DNA of 64,000 bases from Phytoseiulus persimilis (GCA_037576195.1 CM075101.1:52824001-52888000); one strand, 5' to 3'. Positions 11,085 through 24,781 are shown, numbered from the stretch's first letter. A program made the numbers and translations. The notes: generated by a model not told the origin, from the letters alone.

Positions 11085-13734
11085 CCAGCCGAAAACATGT
11101 GGATGCGCCAACTCACCTCGCTGCTTCAAACTTTGGATTAGAAACTCGCTGGGATCGCTCGAAAGAATATGCAGTGCAGGCTCAGACTCGGAAACGCCAG
11201 TCTTCGTAAACTCTAAAACATGGCCGAACCGAGTCGGCGAGATACCGAACACATGGGAAGTAGGAGGCGCGAAACAGCTCGACGCAACAGATGAACACCG
11301 CAGAAGAGGGGCGGGTCGAATTCCGCAGGAACGTTGTGCCCGAGTTTCCATTCAGGAGGCCTCCTCGTGCAGCAAAGATCCGATCGCGCTCCGATGAAGT
11401 GCAGGGGAATCGACAGATACTTGAGAGGTTTCCGACCCGTCGGGGTCCCCCCACCGAGTTCACTGCGTCTTACTCGTTGCAAAGCTTTCACCTCCATCAC
11501 GAGAACCATATATCCGATCCGAGCTCAGGTAGTTGCCGCCTCGTTCGCATTACCCTCAGCCCAGGGATAGTGCTGGAGCTGCTCTTGTTTTGTTCAGCTG
11601 CTCACCTCATCGCCCGTTCCGTTCGCGCTTCCTCACGCCTCCCAACAGTCTGTGAAGGCTGCCGGCGGAGAACGTGCGCGGACGGCGCCCAGATTGCGAA
11701 CTCGTTCTGCATTTCAACGCTCCTGGCTGCCCCGAATTACACTGTCCGGTCGGTCCTTGAATTGCGGTGATGATCATTATAATCATCCTAATACCGAGGA
11801 GAGTCTTTTCAGATGAGCTGATTATGGTCTCACGTCGTGTCGGGTTGCCAGAGTTATTCGCATGCAACGCTACGAGCTCATACTAGAGCTGCTGTGCGCC
11901 GGAAACCCTACCGCTTTGCGGCATCGTCCAACCCCCTGGAATTCCGGTGAGCTTCACTGTTTCCAAGAGCGGCAGCAGGAGTCCTCCCCCCTTCCCCCCC
12001 TCCCTGCCGCCCTAACCTGGGAACGTCCTCCGGTTCGTCTGGAGGAATCGGAATCCCTGACCTCAGGGGGCGCTCTTTCCCGGCGGGGGAGTTCAATGTT
12101 TTCGGACCGCGACTGTGTTCCAAACCGGTGTGGACGCAACTTGGGTTTATTGACTCGACTTGACAACGAGCACAGAGCTGCTGACCGGACATCCAGCTGT
12201 CGAGAGGTTATTCCCGGCCGAGCGGAGCCTGAATTGCAAATAGGAAGCTTCCCAATTAAGATCGAATCCTAATGGAATTCGTCAACAAAGGAATCGACGT
12301 TCGGAGAGCCGGCTGGCGACCAGCGGTCAAAGCTCGAGGCCGTTTGACATCGCTTCGATCGACCCCACAACGACGAATCGTGATGGAGCCAGCGACAATG
12401 GGTTTGGAAGCGCGCTGGTCACGAGCCACATAGAAAAACCATTTCTAGTTGGATGGTATTGTCGTTGGCGTCCACGACCCGGTCTCAAGATCCGTGTCTT
12501 CTGAGCGAAATGTCCAGCTAGGCAGCAGAGAGGAAAGCCGGAATGAAAAGCCATTAACTGCAACCATAAAGGATGAGTGTAGCAATGTCCTCCCATCGGG
12601 TGGACCCTACAATCTGTGCGAGGAAGCGACATACAGCGAACGAGAGAGGATGTGTATATGTGAGAGGAGGGATAGCGACCGGCTGCATCATTAGTCATTG
12701 GAACGGCCGTCGAATTCGATGCCGAAATCGCTTTCGACAATCATTTTCCAAATCCACTCGCGGACCCATTCGGAGACAATCTGTAAGGCGATAATGAACC
12801 AAAGGAAAATGCGCAAAATTCAATTTGATCGCCCCCGCTCCTGCCCGGCTTCCGAACGGGGGAACCTCTTCATTTCCTCGACTTTATTTCCATGGGCCGT
12901 CTTTCTCCATGCGAGGCATACGAACCTCACGACAAGTCTGATTGACGATGGAAATTCCTACGAGACGGCTCGGGGGAGAAACGACAAGAGAGAAATCAGA
13001 ACAGTTTTCACAAAATAGATTGGACTCTCGAGAATGTTTGTGGTTTGCGTGGCCTGGGGGCCAAGGCCGCCGCCTCGGAACCGTGGCGAGAGAGAGCCGA
13101 CAACAAAAACCTGCAGAATGCGTCTGCACCTCAAAATAATCATCCAGGGCCCGACTCGGATCCTTTCTAATCGGACCCGAGACTCCACGGCGGACAACGT
13201 TCTCAGCTGATCTGGAAAATAGCGCGACACTGGCCGGCGTTCGACCAGCACTCGGTTCTGCTCTCTGCGGTCGCTGTCCTGTCAGGTTCTCGAACAGGTT
13301 TTGCTGGGATATCGGATCGGCCGACTCCGAGGAATGTGTGGCCTCCACAAGGGCCCGCTCCGCCATGTCGCCGATCCCGTTCGGAGAAGAGATCACTCAG
13401 CATCGAATGAACTGTGGGAGTTATGGACTCACATCTCAAGGAAACGGTACAGATGAGCTCTTTGGTTTGCTGTTTGTTAGGGTTCAGGCAGTTCGAGCGG
13501 AGTCCGATTGGAGCGAACGAGGCAACTGTGCGCCTATAGGCATGTCGATGATCAGTGAGCTCCGTTCAAAGTTGTGTGTGCTCGCTCACATTGGACGCCG
13601 AGCGGATGCCAACTTCGCTCGGATCGGTCACGCGGTCAACTTTGCCCGCGCCGCTAGTGATGCCTCCCCCCCCCCCCCCGCGGACTAGATCACATTCTTT
13701 CCCGAAGTTCAAGTTTTGAAGAAATTGCGACTGG
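11085..13734. other. No gene recognised
   Basis: Overlapping frames of up to 170 codons on both strands (for example 13396-12884 minus) without domain or splice support. Confidence 0.45.
13666..13679. repeat. C14 homopolymer
   Basis: Fourteen consecutive C, 56 bp before the multi-frame open region. Confidence 0.95.
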
Positions 13735-14413
13735 ATGGCCGACCCCCGGTTATGTCCCATCGCCAGCAGGGTTTATTTTAATGAGTGTACGAACAACCGC
13801 GGGCACATACGCCAACCCTCGCTTCGAAAGGAGCGGGCGCCAGACTGGCGAGGAGGAGTAGGCGAGCTTTCGGATGACGATCGCGTTATACGGAGGGCCC
13901 TCTACAACAGAGACTTCGGTGGAGAGACAACGGAACGCGTAGCTGACCGTTGTGTGGGTGTAACAGTTCGCGACGATTATTACGGCCTTGTGATGGTCCT
14001 CGATGTATTCTATCGCGGCCTTGATGCAATCCGCGGTAAAGAGATACCTGACGCTTCCTGGTGGCCATCTCCCGAGATGCCTGACGAAGATGGAGCGGAG
14101 GACATGCGAGAAATGCACGCTGCGTGTCGAGCACGCGAAGGAACGTCGCGGCGGCACGAGTGTGCGTTGCGTATCGATTGATCTCGCCGTTCGTGTTGTG
14201 CAGAGACCGCGTCCGAACCCTTCCGGCCGGAAGAAAGACTCCGGGCTCTTGATCACTCCGGTGATGTTCTCTTCTCTCGGCATCGTCACGTAAAACCTGA
14301 GTACATTCTGATAAATGGACCACATCGTTGCGGAACGGGAGCTCATCGGAGGAAAGCGCCTTGTTCACCGCCGTGCACAGTGCCGAACACTCGCGGGGAG
14401 ACGTGGAGTCCAA
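13735..14413. other. Multi-frame open region, coding strand unclear
   Basis: Three frames stay open over most of this stretch: + 13735-14181, - 14346-13750 and - 14413-13886. The minus frame contains IKAAIEYIEDHHKAVIIVANCY; the plus frame contains an acidic tract around RDDYYGLVMVLDVFYRGLDA. Overlapping openness on both strands is often compositional. One of them may be an exon, but I cannot say which. Confidence 0.2.
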
Positions 14414-17400
14414 AGTAGCGGTAGACCCAATCAGAGGCTGATGCAGTTGAAAACGTAAACGACTTTCTCGATATCGGCTTTCTCGGTATCATCTGTGCGC
14501 GGTGTGTATCAGATGCTGAGAGACGGGACAGACGCTCTACTTGTGGGGAGAATGCAGCCGTGTGTATGAAGTTATGCCGGCAGCTGGCAGCTCCATTACA
14601 TTTTCCATTTGCTTCCGACCGCATTCGTTCAATAATTAGACCCGAGTTGAATTATATCAGTTCTCCCACTCTGCTCTCACCGTCTGTTGTTGACCTTGCT
14701 TCTGGCAGCGAGGTTGTCTCGCCTCCTCTCTGCGGAGGCCTGCAAACCCTCTCGTTCCCACTTCCCAATCGAAGTCGCCCGATAGGGTACGAGTTTCTTT
14801 CCTCGACGGCTCTCCACAAAAGAATCTCGCTCAGGATCGCCTGTGCGCGGGATCATGTTCTCGTAGCTTGCCGTTTCCCCAAATCGTGTAATCTCCCCGC
14901 CTAGAAGAACCCGAGTTTGCCTCGCCTAGGAACGTTCAGTTGCGCTTGGGAGGTGCTCCACGGGAGCGCCTCGAGGATGATGATACTCCTTCAAACGCGG
15001 TCCGAAGGATGAGTTCCTCGTACGCAGGGCCCCGGATCGTCTCATTGGCGTGTCTAAACCTTCTGTATATGGGATTTGAGAAATATGGAGAAGGAGTGCT
15101 GGGTCATCTTGTGCTGTAGGGTGCAATCCCTCGCTCGTGGCGATGCCCAGGGGTGTCATCGGCGGAGGAGCACTGGCGTGTTGTCGCCGGGATCCGTGGA
15201 AGCGGCGAGAAGTCGTTGAATCCAGCGCCCGCACGATTATATGCCTTTTCCGAGGCATGCGAAGGAATTCCTCCGTTCGTTCATGCATTAGCTTCATCTG
15301 TTCAAAATCAAAAAAATCAAAAATTTGGGTTGTTTCTTTTTGGCGATGGCATAGCATCGCGGGTCCCAAACTATAATCCTCAGAAATGTAGCCACAAACG
15401 AGATTCATATTTCTGGAGCATTATCTCTGGAATCCCCTGCTGTTGTCTCGTGCTCCATGTTCGATATGTAATCGGTAGGTTTTTCGATTCACGTGCCTGA
15501 ACCCCATCTCGAGAGGGACAATGGAAGGCATGTTTTCCACGAACCTCATCGGAACGTTGTCATCTGCATCCACCAACTTGGCCGGTTAAGACGCAGCGGG
15601 GAGTCTGAAACAGAGGCGTGGCCACTCTCGACCCTTCCCGATGAGCATTGACCGTCTACTGCAACGCGCTGCCTGGAAACTCGGTTTTTTCAGTGAAGCT
15701 GCTCTCGAATCTACGTTTCACTTCAATGTCATCAGTTTCAAGCTGAAATCCGCGACAGAGGGCTGGAACTTCCGCTGAATCCTGATTCCAGCATCCGGAA
15801 CATCTGAATGAAGGTTTTGGTGTCGCGGACATTTTTCACTTGATTCTGGGCAGACCCTTTCTTTGCTCCAGGCCCGGTCGGCGTGGCCTTGTTACGCTAC
15901 TGGGTGGGTCCTCTTTGCAGGTTGTACGGCTTATCTGGCCCCTGAATGAAAGTTGCTTGAACAGAATCTTCCCTACCTCGTTTGCTGAGATCCCACTTCG
16001 GCTCGGTCTGCTCGTTCCAGCAGTTTCCTACCCTAAAGATTTCCGTGGAGAGGTATGGAGAGAACCAGAACCATGGAGAAAAGGAGGCCAAGGGAGACGA
16101 CGAGTAGAGGAAGACGGAAACGGTGGAATACGGAAAGAATGAAAGTGTATAGCAGCAGGTTGGAAGAGACGAGCTAAGGACGATGATACGGGCGAGACGA
16201 GTCAGCGAACGCAGGCAGAAAGGCTCCAGAACTTGTCCCCCTAATGAATAGAGGACAGAGGCTCATGTCCTTCCAGTGAGGACTTCTCGTGCGGGTGACT
16301 CTGTCCCTAAGTCTCGGCTCGGTTCTTGGCTTACAAGGCTTTAGCTGAACAGACGGGACCAGTCGAAACCGGCCCTATCGAGAATTTCTGGAGGTCGAGC
16401 TTTTCCGTCCGTGAGCTACATCTACCGTACCCATGCGTGCCTTCGTTCTGAGGGAAGGCCGACCCCGAGATTCTCAGAGTTGGTCTCAGGTTGGAAGTAT
16501 GTAGCGGTCGACGACGGGGGAGAGGAGGAGTCGGTGACTTGATCGAATGGCGTAGAGTACCGCAGGAGAGCGAATGATCTGGCCATGGAAGTTCACGGGA
16601 GGCAAGGAAAGATCGTTTGCATCAGCTGGGTCGGGAGCGGTTCGCTGTTCATAGATGGGCTTCCCGGAAGTGGGCTTGAAAGTTGGAGCCCATCGATACT
16701 CACGATGTTCAGCGTAGTACGTGCGACGTTAGGGGGGGACGGTCCATTCGGAGCACGGGAGTGAGCTGTACCCGCGACGAATGCATCCGTCTTCATATGA
16801 GCTCCATTGCGCAATCCCCACGGACGATATCCGAGAGCCCCCGGCATTCGCTGCGTCTCTCTGCGATTTCTCGCGGGTGCCATACTCGGCGTTTTGCTCA
16901 ACAGCCGTCCTGCGTTTTTCTGCATGGGCTCGCGCGACTTCTCTGGACATTCTCGTCCAAAACTACGTCGGCTCATCTGGGTCATCCGTATTTCTCGCGG
17001 CCGATGGAGTATACGGAGCTACGATACATCTCATGCACAGCAGGAATACGGGGCAATACTTATTTTCTTGATGGATCGAGGAAAAAAATCATAGCCGCAG
17101 TTCGAATGTCGGCTCGGTGTGTACAAAAGACGGGAAATGTTTATAAATGGGAACGTGGAGCCGCTGAGCTCGCTGCGAGTGACAGATATGGATGTCAATC
17201 CGTACTCGCATCGCATCCTTCTCCTTCAGGAATTCCGAAACTCTTTGCCGCCTCGTGAAAATCGCGCTTGGGAGAAAAACCAGCGACCTCGACGTCTGCT
17301 CGTTGAACTCGCATGTCGTTTACGGATCCGACGGCTGATGCTAATCTCCGATGGCGGCGCCAGCATGGAGCTATGCGAGCTTCGTTTGAACCAGGGTTGC

Positions 17401-17902
17401 GTTCTGGCCGATTTCCGTGCTTGTGTACATTGTCGAAACACATTTTCGGCGGAGAACATACGAACAAACCTCCAGTAGGAATGACCAAGCATGTATCAGA
17501 CAGTTGCCGGTATTCTGAGCGCCATCAGGGAGACTGAACCAGCCCTGGCCCTCGAAGCTCTGGAACTGCTAGCGACTTGTTTTTTTCCCACGGGGATTCC
17601 TCCACGGCTCGCGTCGAGACGATTCCGGCCCTCGCCGAACTGCCTCTTGTAACTGGTTGCACCCGAAGGAACCGGAACTTTGTTCATGTAGCATGGAACG
17701 CAAGTTCCGACCCAACTCCGACTGTTCCTCATCTTGACGCGTTTGCGCTCATTTATAACACTCAACATCGAATGTCTTGACCTTGAGAACTGGAGGTGAC
17801 TCTCGTTCACGTGCCCAAGAAGTTCCCCTCACGATGATCGAAAACACTCCCTCGCGGTGAGAGGCGGGAATCCCGACTGAGGTTCCCCTCGTCTCCCTCC
17901 GG
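14414..17902. other. No gene recognised
   Basis: Holds the 16683-17258 open frame and several shadow frames. AT-rich AAAATCAAAAAAATC tract near 15.3 kb. Nothing identifiable. Confidence 0.45.
16683..17258 (+). other. Long open frame, probably not a gene
   Basis: 191 codons without recognisable domains and with competing frames on both strands. Listed only because its length is somewhat above random expectation. Confidence 0.12.
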
Positions 17903-18711
17903 AGGAATTTTTTCGCATGGGAAATGTACGACCAGATGCAGATTCCATCAACGTCAGAGCCTCGACTGTGATTCGGCAAGTACAACGTATGCTGAATTCG
18001 CTTGAGATGCTGCTCGAGGAAGACGGCGAGTTTCCTGGTTCCCCGCAAGTCTTCAACCGCGGCTAGCGATGTGGCTCTTCAGTGACTAGATGTAGAGTTC
18101 CTGCAAAACGCATGATCGTCCACCCCCTTTGAAACCTCGACACGGAGCGTTTTGGACAGGACACCAAGAAAAAATCCTCGAAATCGTCGACGTATTGAAG
18201 CGAACGTTGCGTTCTCAGTCTGTTCAGGCAAGGGAAGTGGAACTCAGGGTGGTCCGAAGACTACTGCATAACTGAAGCGAAATTTCTCACTTCAATCGAT
18301 CTCGCTCCTTCAACTTGGGAGAAGCCTCTGGATTCGTATTCAGATCACCCCACGCTCGAAGAGAATCCTCCTTCAGCAGATTTTGAAGCATTCTTGATAT
18401 CGGTGACCCCAGCCGATGAACCTGTCCGCAACCGTTCTCTCAATGCGAATCCCGACGGGGCGCCAACGTCGACGATCATGAAAAGACTCGAACAATCCCA
18501 GGCCCAAGAGACTTGTGGCCTTTTTCCAACGCAGACACTTCCCAGAAAACGCTCTGAATCTCCTGAATCACCGATTCGAATGCGCACGGAACTAGCTCCC
18601 GGAATACAATGGCTGCAGGCAATTTATTCGCCGCTGGATCTGAGCTCCGGCTCATATAATTTCAACAAGGCGATCACACACTGTTGGCTGAGGCATATCA
18701 GGTTTCGATGA
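17903..18711 (+). pseudogene. Coding-like segments in shifting frames
   Basis: Three consecutive protein-like stretches lie on the + strand in different frames. At 17.90-18.06 kb there is an amphipathic helix (IRQVQRMLNSLEMLLEEDGE) ending in TAG. At about 18.10-18.28 kb is HQEKILEIVDVLKRTLRSQS. From 18.20 or 18.23 kb to TGA 18709-18711 a polar Ser/Pro/Glu-rich frame runs (SADFEAFLISVTPADEPV, KRSESPESPIRMRTE). This could be an old coding sequence broken by indels, or exons with introns I did not resolve. A possible acceptor (CTGTTCAG|G) precedes the last part at 18227. Antisense frames exist too. No family recognised. Confidence 0.28.
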
Positions 18712-21700
18712 TCGGCCGGTGCTCTATTTTTACCGGATTTCTCTCTCCCCTCGCTTTCCCTCCCACCCGCTTCCTCGGTCTCTCCGCTCCCCCGCTCGCT
18801 CCGTCTTTTCCTCGGTGCCCTCCAGCTCCTTACTCCGAACGAAGTAATGGATCCCCGAGGAGACATATTTCACAGAGGGAGTTGCCTGCCCTGAACGCCG
18901 GAAAGGAAAACATCCGAATTCGAGGTTGGAGCTTCGAGCGACGCCAACATTCAAACGCCTGACTCGTGCTCGGCATCAGCTGCTCGTCTCGCGAAAGCCG
19001 CGAGATTCTTCCGGGCGCTGAGAGCTCCGTGGACCTATTTCCCGCTCGAACGATCACCGGTTCGTCAGGAAGGTGGGCCATGACGAAGTTCCGTGTGGAT
19101 ATCCTGGTCACATCCTGTTTTGCACCTTCTGGTCACCGTTGATTGGGAGGTTTTTCTCTCTCAGAATACTTGAAGCGGACCTCCACGCAACCGAGAAGAA
19201 AGAGAGGAACGAAAGGGAGAAACTCGGGAGCTTCTGTTTGCTTTTGTCGGGTGCGAAAGACGTGGATCCTTTACAAGCGAAGTCAACAAAGGCTCGAGCC
19301 CAGTTGGAATCAATAGAATTGGTGTTGACCCCAACCTTGAAGCCTCAGGCCACGGAAGTACTCTTCGCGGAGGAAGAGACAGATCGACCGCGGCAGAACG
19401 AAAGTGCAACTTCCGCTCAGGGCTTATCTCTCCCCACCACGTTCACTGAGCGTTCGTTTTTCGCGTCTTTTATGAAGTTCATTGCCTGTGTGACCGACAG
19501 TGGGGCCCTTTGTGTGGAGTAGCCGCCGCAAGCTCCCTGACATAACGAGTCACCGGGGCGCCAGGGCGGGAACCCTGTATTCTCCTCAGTTGGAAGTAAT
19601 TCCTGGCGTTTCAGTCGTATCGAAACTCGGGAAATTGTTTCAGAACTCAGTAAATTGGTAACATGTCCCTGTGTTTCATCGCGGCTGCGGCAAATGCTCA
19701 TCGATTGCATCGCGCTGTACGGGACGCGGGCAAACGAGATGAATCTGCCGGAGAAATCGGGATTCCCCTCCTCCCCCGGTCATCAAGCCAGTTTTCGGAA
19801 TGTTGAGACCGCACGAGGATCCCGAAATCTCTCGACAACGCACCGGACGAGCTCGAAATAGCTGTTTATTCCCATGGCGATGACCGTTCTCAGTCCCGGC
19901 AAGAAGTGTTTCACAGTCCGAGTTCAGTTTCCCGCGAATTTCCGTAGCTTTCTTTCGGGTGAGAGTCCAAGAGGCGTGTGCCCTTCCCGGCACCTGCGCC
20001 GAGTTAGCGACCCGGACCCCGGTTGGCCTCATTGCATTAGGAAAGAGTTGTCCTTTGCTCGGTACTGCAGTCGTCTGAGGTGAGCTCGGCGCAAGTTCAT
20101 TGACGACGGATTGTTGTACGTCATGAAGTTGGAGGAGAAACAGGGCGCTGGGGCTCCTCGAGTTTCCCCCTTTTCGGGATGATCCTGGCTGTGGACGAAT
20201 GACGAGGAATGGAGACGTCTCTGGGGGAGCGATCTCTCCCTCCGGCGTCAGATTCCCTCGTCCATTCAAGTTTCGAGGTAGCCCCTCGTCAAGTTGTGGT
20301 CAATTACGGCGGGCGAATACCAGGGCTAGAACGTACATCTGTTGAATGCTGAGGAAAACTTTCCAAGGAAGATGGTCTTAGCGGCTTGGGGGGGGGGGGG
20401 GAGTCACGGTCCCTGCATGATGACCATGGGAGAAAGAGCTTGTGTCGCCGTGGGTCCTATTCCTGGCTTCTGACAGGCGATTCGAGCGGCGATATCATTG
20501 CATAAACATTTGCCGTCATATCATGCTTCCGTCGAAGCACCCTCTCTCCACGCTGCTCCGAGTTTTTCGAGAGAACGGAGTCGCACGCTATATGCCAATC
20601 GCCCGGTGTGGGTATGTCCGTGCGAACACCGGTTGACATTTCTATTCGTGGATCGAGGTGCATCGGACGGAATCCTCTTTCCCTAGAACTGTGATCGGTG
20701 TCTGCAGAGCCATCTCGGTCCCGACAGGTGACGGACATCCGCGGGAAAGGACGCAGGAAACAGTCCTGCCTCCCTCGATCAGCGGTGGGACTCCTGAGAG
20801 CGATTGGGATATGCCTCATTCTGCGCGATCATCCTTGAGCGTGACGACCAGGATCGCGAGCGGACTCGGCGGAGAGAACGCGAACACCCGGCCTTCTGAT
20901 AATTATCCATCGCGGTCCAGTTTGCCACCTGTGCTGCTTCTGGTCGTCAGGAGTGCGTCCGCCGATCGAACGCATTCCCAAGAACGGAAGGATCACCGCG
21001 CCGACTCTCGATTGCGGCCCGGGACGAGAATCCCGCCGGTTCGTTCCGACTGACAGAATAATTCCGCGGGATAGGCACCGCAAAACTGTCCTTCAATCGG
21101 AAAACCGGGCAAGGTAGCGGCTGCGAGCCGACACGTACACAAATAGTTTGATGCACGTACAGAGGGGCAGCCCCACGAAAACATGGGCATGCTCGTACAT
21201 ACCGTCGAGCCGGAACCCGGGCGAATAGATAAAAAGACAACTTTGTTTCTCGTTCTAATTAGCTTCTGACTGTATGGCGGTGGACTTCGGCATGCGCCGA
21301 AATCTAATTTGTTCAGAAATGAGAGGAGTTCCAGTGAGGACACGTTTCTACTCACCGTAGGAGGAACACGGTCGGTGACGCGGGCGACTTCGCTTTGGGA
21401 ACACGGACTGCTTCGGCTGCGATGTCGAGGTGGAAAAAGTGGCGGAAGAGGAGCATGAGAGGGGCAGGGAGGTCCTCGATTCCTCGTCAGTGCACGGGAT
21501 GTGCACACAGAGGGTCTGACTTTTCAGTTGGCAGCCGGCGGTCGGCGAGTCGGCTCCTCCATTCTAATCGGCTTACGCGTACTTCGTTTCATGCAGGGAA
21601 AAATACGCGCTAATTAAGCTCGACTCGTTTGTTGGAAGCATTGCAACAATTGGCTTCAAAGCCCCGGGAGACTCGACCTGACCCGGCAGCTACAGGGAGC

Positions 21701-22180
21701 ATCGACGACCTGTTCGGTCGAGCCCGCTGTCCTGTGTGAGCGATGCCGCTCAATTCAATGTCGGAGGCAGACCGGGACTGGGCTGGCTCACCGTCAGCGC
21801 TCCGTCACATTTAACGTCGTTCGCCGTGGCTGCTCTTTTCATCTTCCGCACTTGGAGCGGACACATCCACGCGGTCGCTCGATCTGATGAGCTTCTCTGT
21901 GACGCTATCGGCCGAGGGAAGTTGTGGTTTCGCTTCCAGTCGTGCCTCGAAACACCGGTCGTTCGAACAATCGTCACCGACCGCTGTTACCGTACTTTCT
22001 GTTGTCCCGCTGCAGTGCCCTGTCATCGGGAGTGGAAAGCAGAAAACGTACGCCCCCCTCCGGAGTATGAGTTGTGACGCGGCTGGCACCGTTCGGCTCG
22101 AGTGAACATCACTCGAAGCTCGGAGGGACGACCGCCGGCTAGCGGTGAGCTTCGACCAGCAAAACGACTCGGATCTTCTA
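18712..22180. other. No gene recognised
   Basis: A pyrimidine-rich stretch near 18.73-18.83 kb and the G14 run. A 197-codon minus frame (20269-19676) is polar and shows no domain. Confidence 0.45.
20388..20401. repeat. G14 homopolymer
   Basis: Fourteen consecutive G in otherwise unremarkable sequence. Confidence 0.95.
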
Positions 22181-22437
22181 GACAGAGATTATTCTTGATT
22201 TGGTCTGTCTGCGTGAGGCGGTGTCCAAAGAGCGCCGCGGACAAAGCAACCGGTGAGTTGATATTTCGGTCGAGCCGGTTGGATACACGTGCGCTGAGTG
22301 CGGAAGGAAACTATTCCAGCAGATTCGACTCGACCAGAGCAAAAACGGGCCCCGCCGAACGCCCACGAGGGCCCCGCTGCGACAGCTGGGGAAACTCGTT
22401 GCCATGGTCCGACGGACGTCACTGCTACAAAGTAAGT
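22181..22437 (+). pseudogene. Fragment with CxxC finger-like motif
   Basis: One frame reads EIILDLVCLREAVSKERRG, meets a TGA that overlaps a donor-like site (CCG|GTGAGT), then continues with VGYTCAECGRKLFQQ and a basic stretch up to a second donor-like site (CAAA|GTAAGT). The YxCxxCGRKxF pattern is how C2H2 fingers of transposons and transcription factors begin, but no histidines follow at the expected places. It may be a retrotransposon remnant or a chance match. Confidence 0.2.
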
Positions 22438-23211
22438 AGTCACACTCGCGTCCTCGGCAGCGGCGGATGCCTAATTCGATGAGTCCGCTCTTGTCGGCGG
22501 CGCTCCAACTCTCCGAGGAGCCATCGACTGTTCTCATGTGAAGTCGGAGCGAAATTCAGATGCTGGGAAGCGATCCCCGACTGCGCCACATTATGGTCCG
22601 CCGGGCGAAACTCAGAACAGGTCGTTTCTGGAACTAAGTAAGAGTGGCTGAAGGAAGGCTGGGCACGCTTCGAGCATCTCAAATAAGCATTCCCCCAAGG
22701 GCGCCGAGGCTTGGAGAGCTGACTTAATTATCGGTCGGTGCTCGGGTGCGCTGCTGTGAGGGCGCGGGGGACTGAGGGTGCACAGCTCAACGTTCGCCCT
22801 CGGGTTGATCGGAATGTCCATCGGCCAGAAATGTCCATAAAATCCTCCAGAGCGGTTGGAGTACGGGCCGCTCGCAACTCGGTCGGAGAATCGACTGCTG
22901 AAACTGAGCCAAAACTTACTCGCAAGAGCCGACTGGATGTTCTCCGAGGGAGGACTAAGTAATTGATTCCCTTGGCATGCAGCTGTGGTTTGGGCACGTT
23001 GCTCGGCACGTGTATGTACGTGCTGCGGAGCACGCAGTGTCACATTTATGGCTCATGAGAATCTTGTCATAAAGCGCTTTACGGCCGAATCATGGACAGC
23101 GGCTCCGGGCGCGTCCATGAGCTGCAAAAACGGCAAACGCTTCTTTGTGGCGGTGTCGACAACGACGAAGAAGAGACGCGCGCGAGGATGGGTACCGAGA
23201 TGAACTGCATA

Positions 23212-23222
23212 GGGGGGGGGGG
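23212..23222. repeat. G11 homopolymer
   Basis: Eleven consecutive G followed by a purine-rich stretch. Confidence 0.95.
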
Positions 23223-23265
23223 AGGAAGTTCCACCGAGTGAAGATTATTAGAAGCAGAGGGACGG

Positions 23266-24052
23266 ATGGAAGCTCGACACAGGAAGCAAGTACGGTTTAT
23301 CACGCTACCATCACAGCGGACCATCATCGCCTCCTATTATATCCGAGCAGGCGGACGTATGTCGATGTCGCGAGAGGTTACGAGCTTTGTAGTGACTGTT
23401 CAGGTAGCTGTCGTTGTGCTGTTCCGTCGGGCAAGGTCACCAGGCTGTATTATGCTTGACGAAGAACCCATATTTCCAACTACAACAGCTGTGTTTGGCG
23501 CGATGGATTGCGTGTGCACCCAGCCCGTTCCCGATCTTTTTGTTCTTTCTATTCGGAGGTTTCGCTGGCTCCGCTTCCACTCCTCTCGTCACGGATCATG
23601 ATGTTCGCCCTGTGACACTGATTTGCTGCGCGACCCGCTGCTTGCTCGGATTTGATGGGAATGGCTGGCTCGAGCTGCCAGTTCCTCACCTCATCGAGTC
23701 GATGAAACCACCTACGGAAGCGACTCGCCCTCATTCAGGACTCCGACTTCTCTTTCCCGTCAAAATACCAGGGTGCTCGATATCAGACGCCGTAACCGTC
23801 CTACGTGGTACCAACAAAACTCCCGGAGTCGATGTCTTTGGGACGATGAACGGAATGGACCTCAGAGAGACTGAGGAAGCCTTCGCGTCGCTCCTCTGCC
23901 GGTCTCAGCGCAGGAGAACTGGAAACTCTCCTGGAATCCAAAGCCCCAGTTGCTTCTCAATAACTCGAACGTCGTATCGAGCGAGGACATTGCCTTCAAT
24001 GAGCTCAATAGTTCATCTTGATTTATTTACAGAGGTCATATATCACAGTTGA
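23266..24052 (+). CDS. Unassigned open frames, possible membrane-protein exon
   Basis: Two overlapping + frames. The first (23266-23601) contains a membrane-like stretch, VTSFVVTVQVAVVVLF, followed by basic residues. The second (23414-24052, 212 codons) has GFDGNGWLELPVPHL, vaguely like the first strands of a laminin-G domain, but the rest does not follow that fold. The opposite strand has only one short frame here. Function unknown. Confidence 0.22.
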
Positions 24053-24781
24053 AATCAAAGCAGCTGTTGTCTCTATTTGTTGGTTTCGGCTGTGGTGGAA
24101 GTCGCTGACGTCGACGACGTAACTGCAGCGTGTGTCTTACGTCTACATTTGAGTCTTCGCTGCGTTTTCTGGCACGGCGTCGACCGAGAACGGTCGTCGT
24201 CGTCGCCGAACTTGGACAACGTCCGTCTCCGTTAGACCCGCGAGATTTGAACTCTCCTTTATACAAATGGCTCGGACAATATTCTGCACCCACAGCTGAT
24301 TCGTCCTCTCTTTCACGATGTTTGAGCTTTTGTGGAAAATTAGTTCTTTCTCTCTCTCTTGCAAAAAAAAGATCTCAAGTCTGTGGTTGAGTGTAAATCA
24401 TTTCGGTCGTTCTCGTCCAAGCTCTCTTGTGAACGAAGCGTCGACTCGCTGGGCAGAAGCCAGGCCCGGCACGAAGACTCGCTCGGAGCCTTCACTGACT
24501 CGGCTTCTGAGCGACTATTCACAAACTCACAATTGTTCTCTGGGTTCTAGGCTCCTGAGATTCACGCACGCACGCACTCACGCAACCGTTCTTCTCTAGC
24601 GCTCCTCATTCTCACTCCTTCACCAACCATAGCCTCGATCCTCTTAGTCTCGATCCTGATCATAGATGCTGCCTCCGAGTGGTTCTCGACGACATTTTAT
24701 CTCAGCGCAACGAACAATAACAGCAAGTTGACCGCGTCGAAAAGCGAGTCTCGTAGAAAGTACCCTCTTGCTCACAACAGA
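24053..24781. other. Region 3' of the Dpr-like gene
   Basis: No coding frame supported. Contains GTC triplets near 24.19 kb and a CACG repeat. It may hold 3' UTR sequence. Confidence 0.4.
24563..24583. repeat. (CACG)n-like simple repeat
   Basis: About five imperfect CACG units. Confidence 0.7.

Noticed and set aside
23640..23700. GFDGNGWLELPVPHL as a laminin-G domain start
   Set aside because: Following residues lack the other LamG strands and cysteine; kept only as an unassigned frame.
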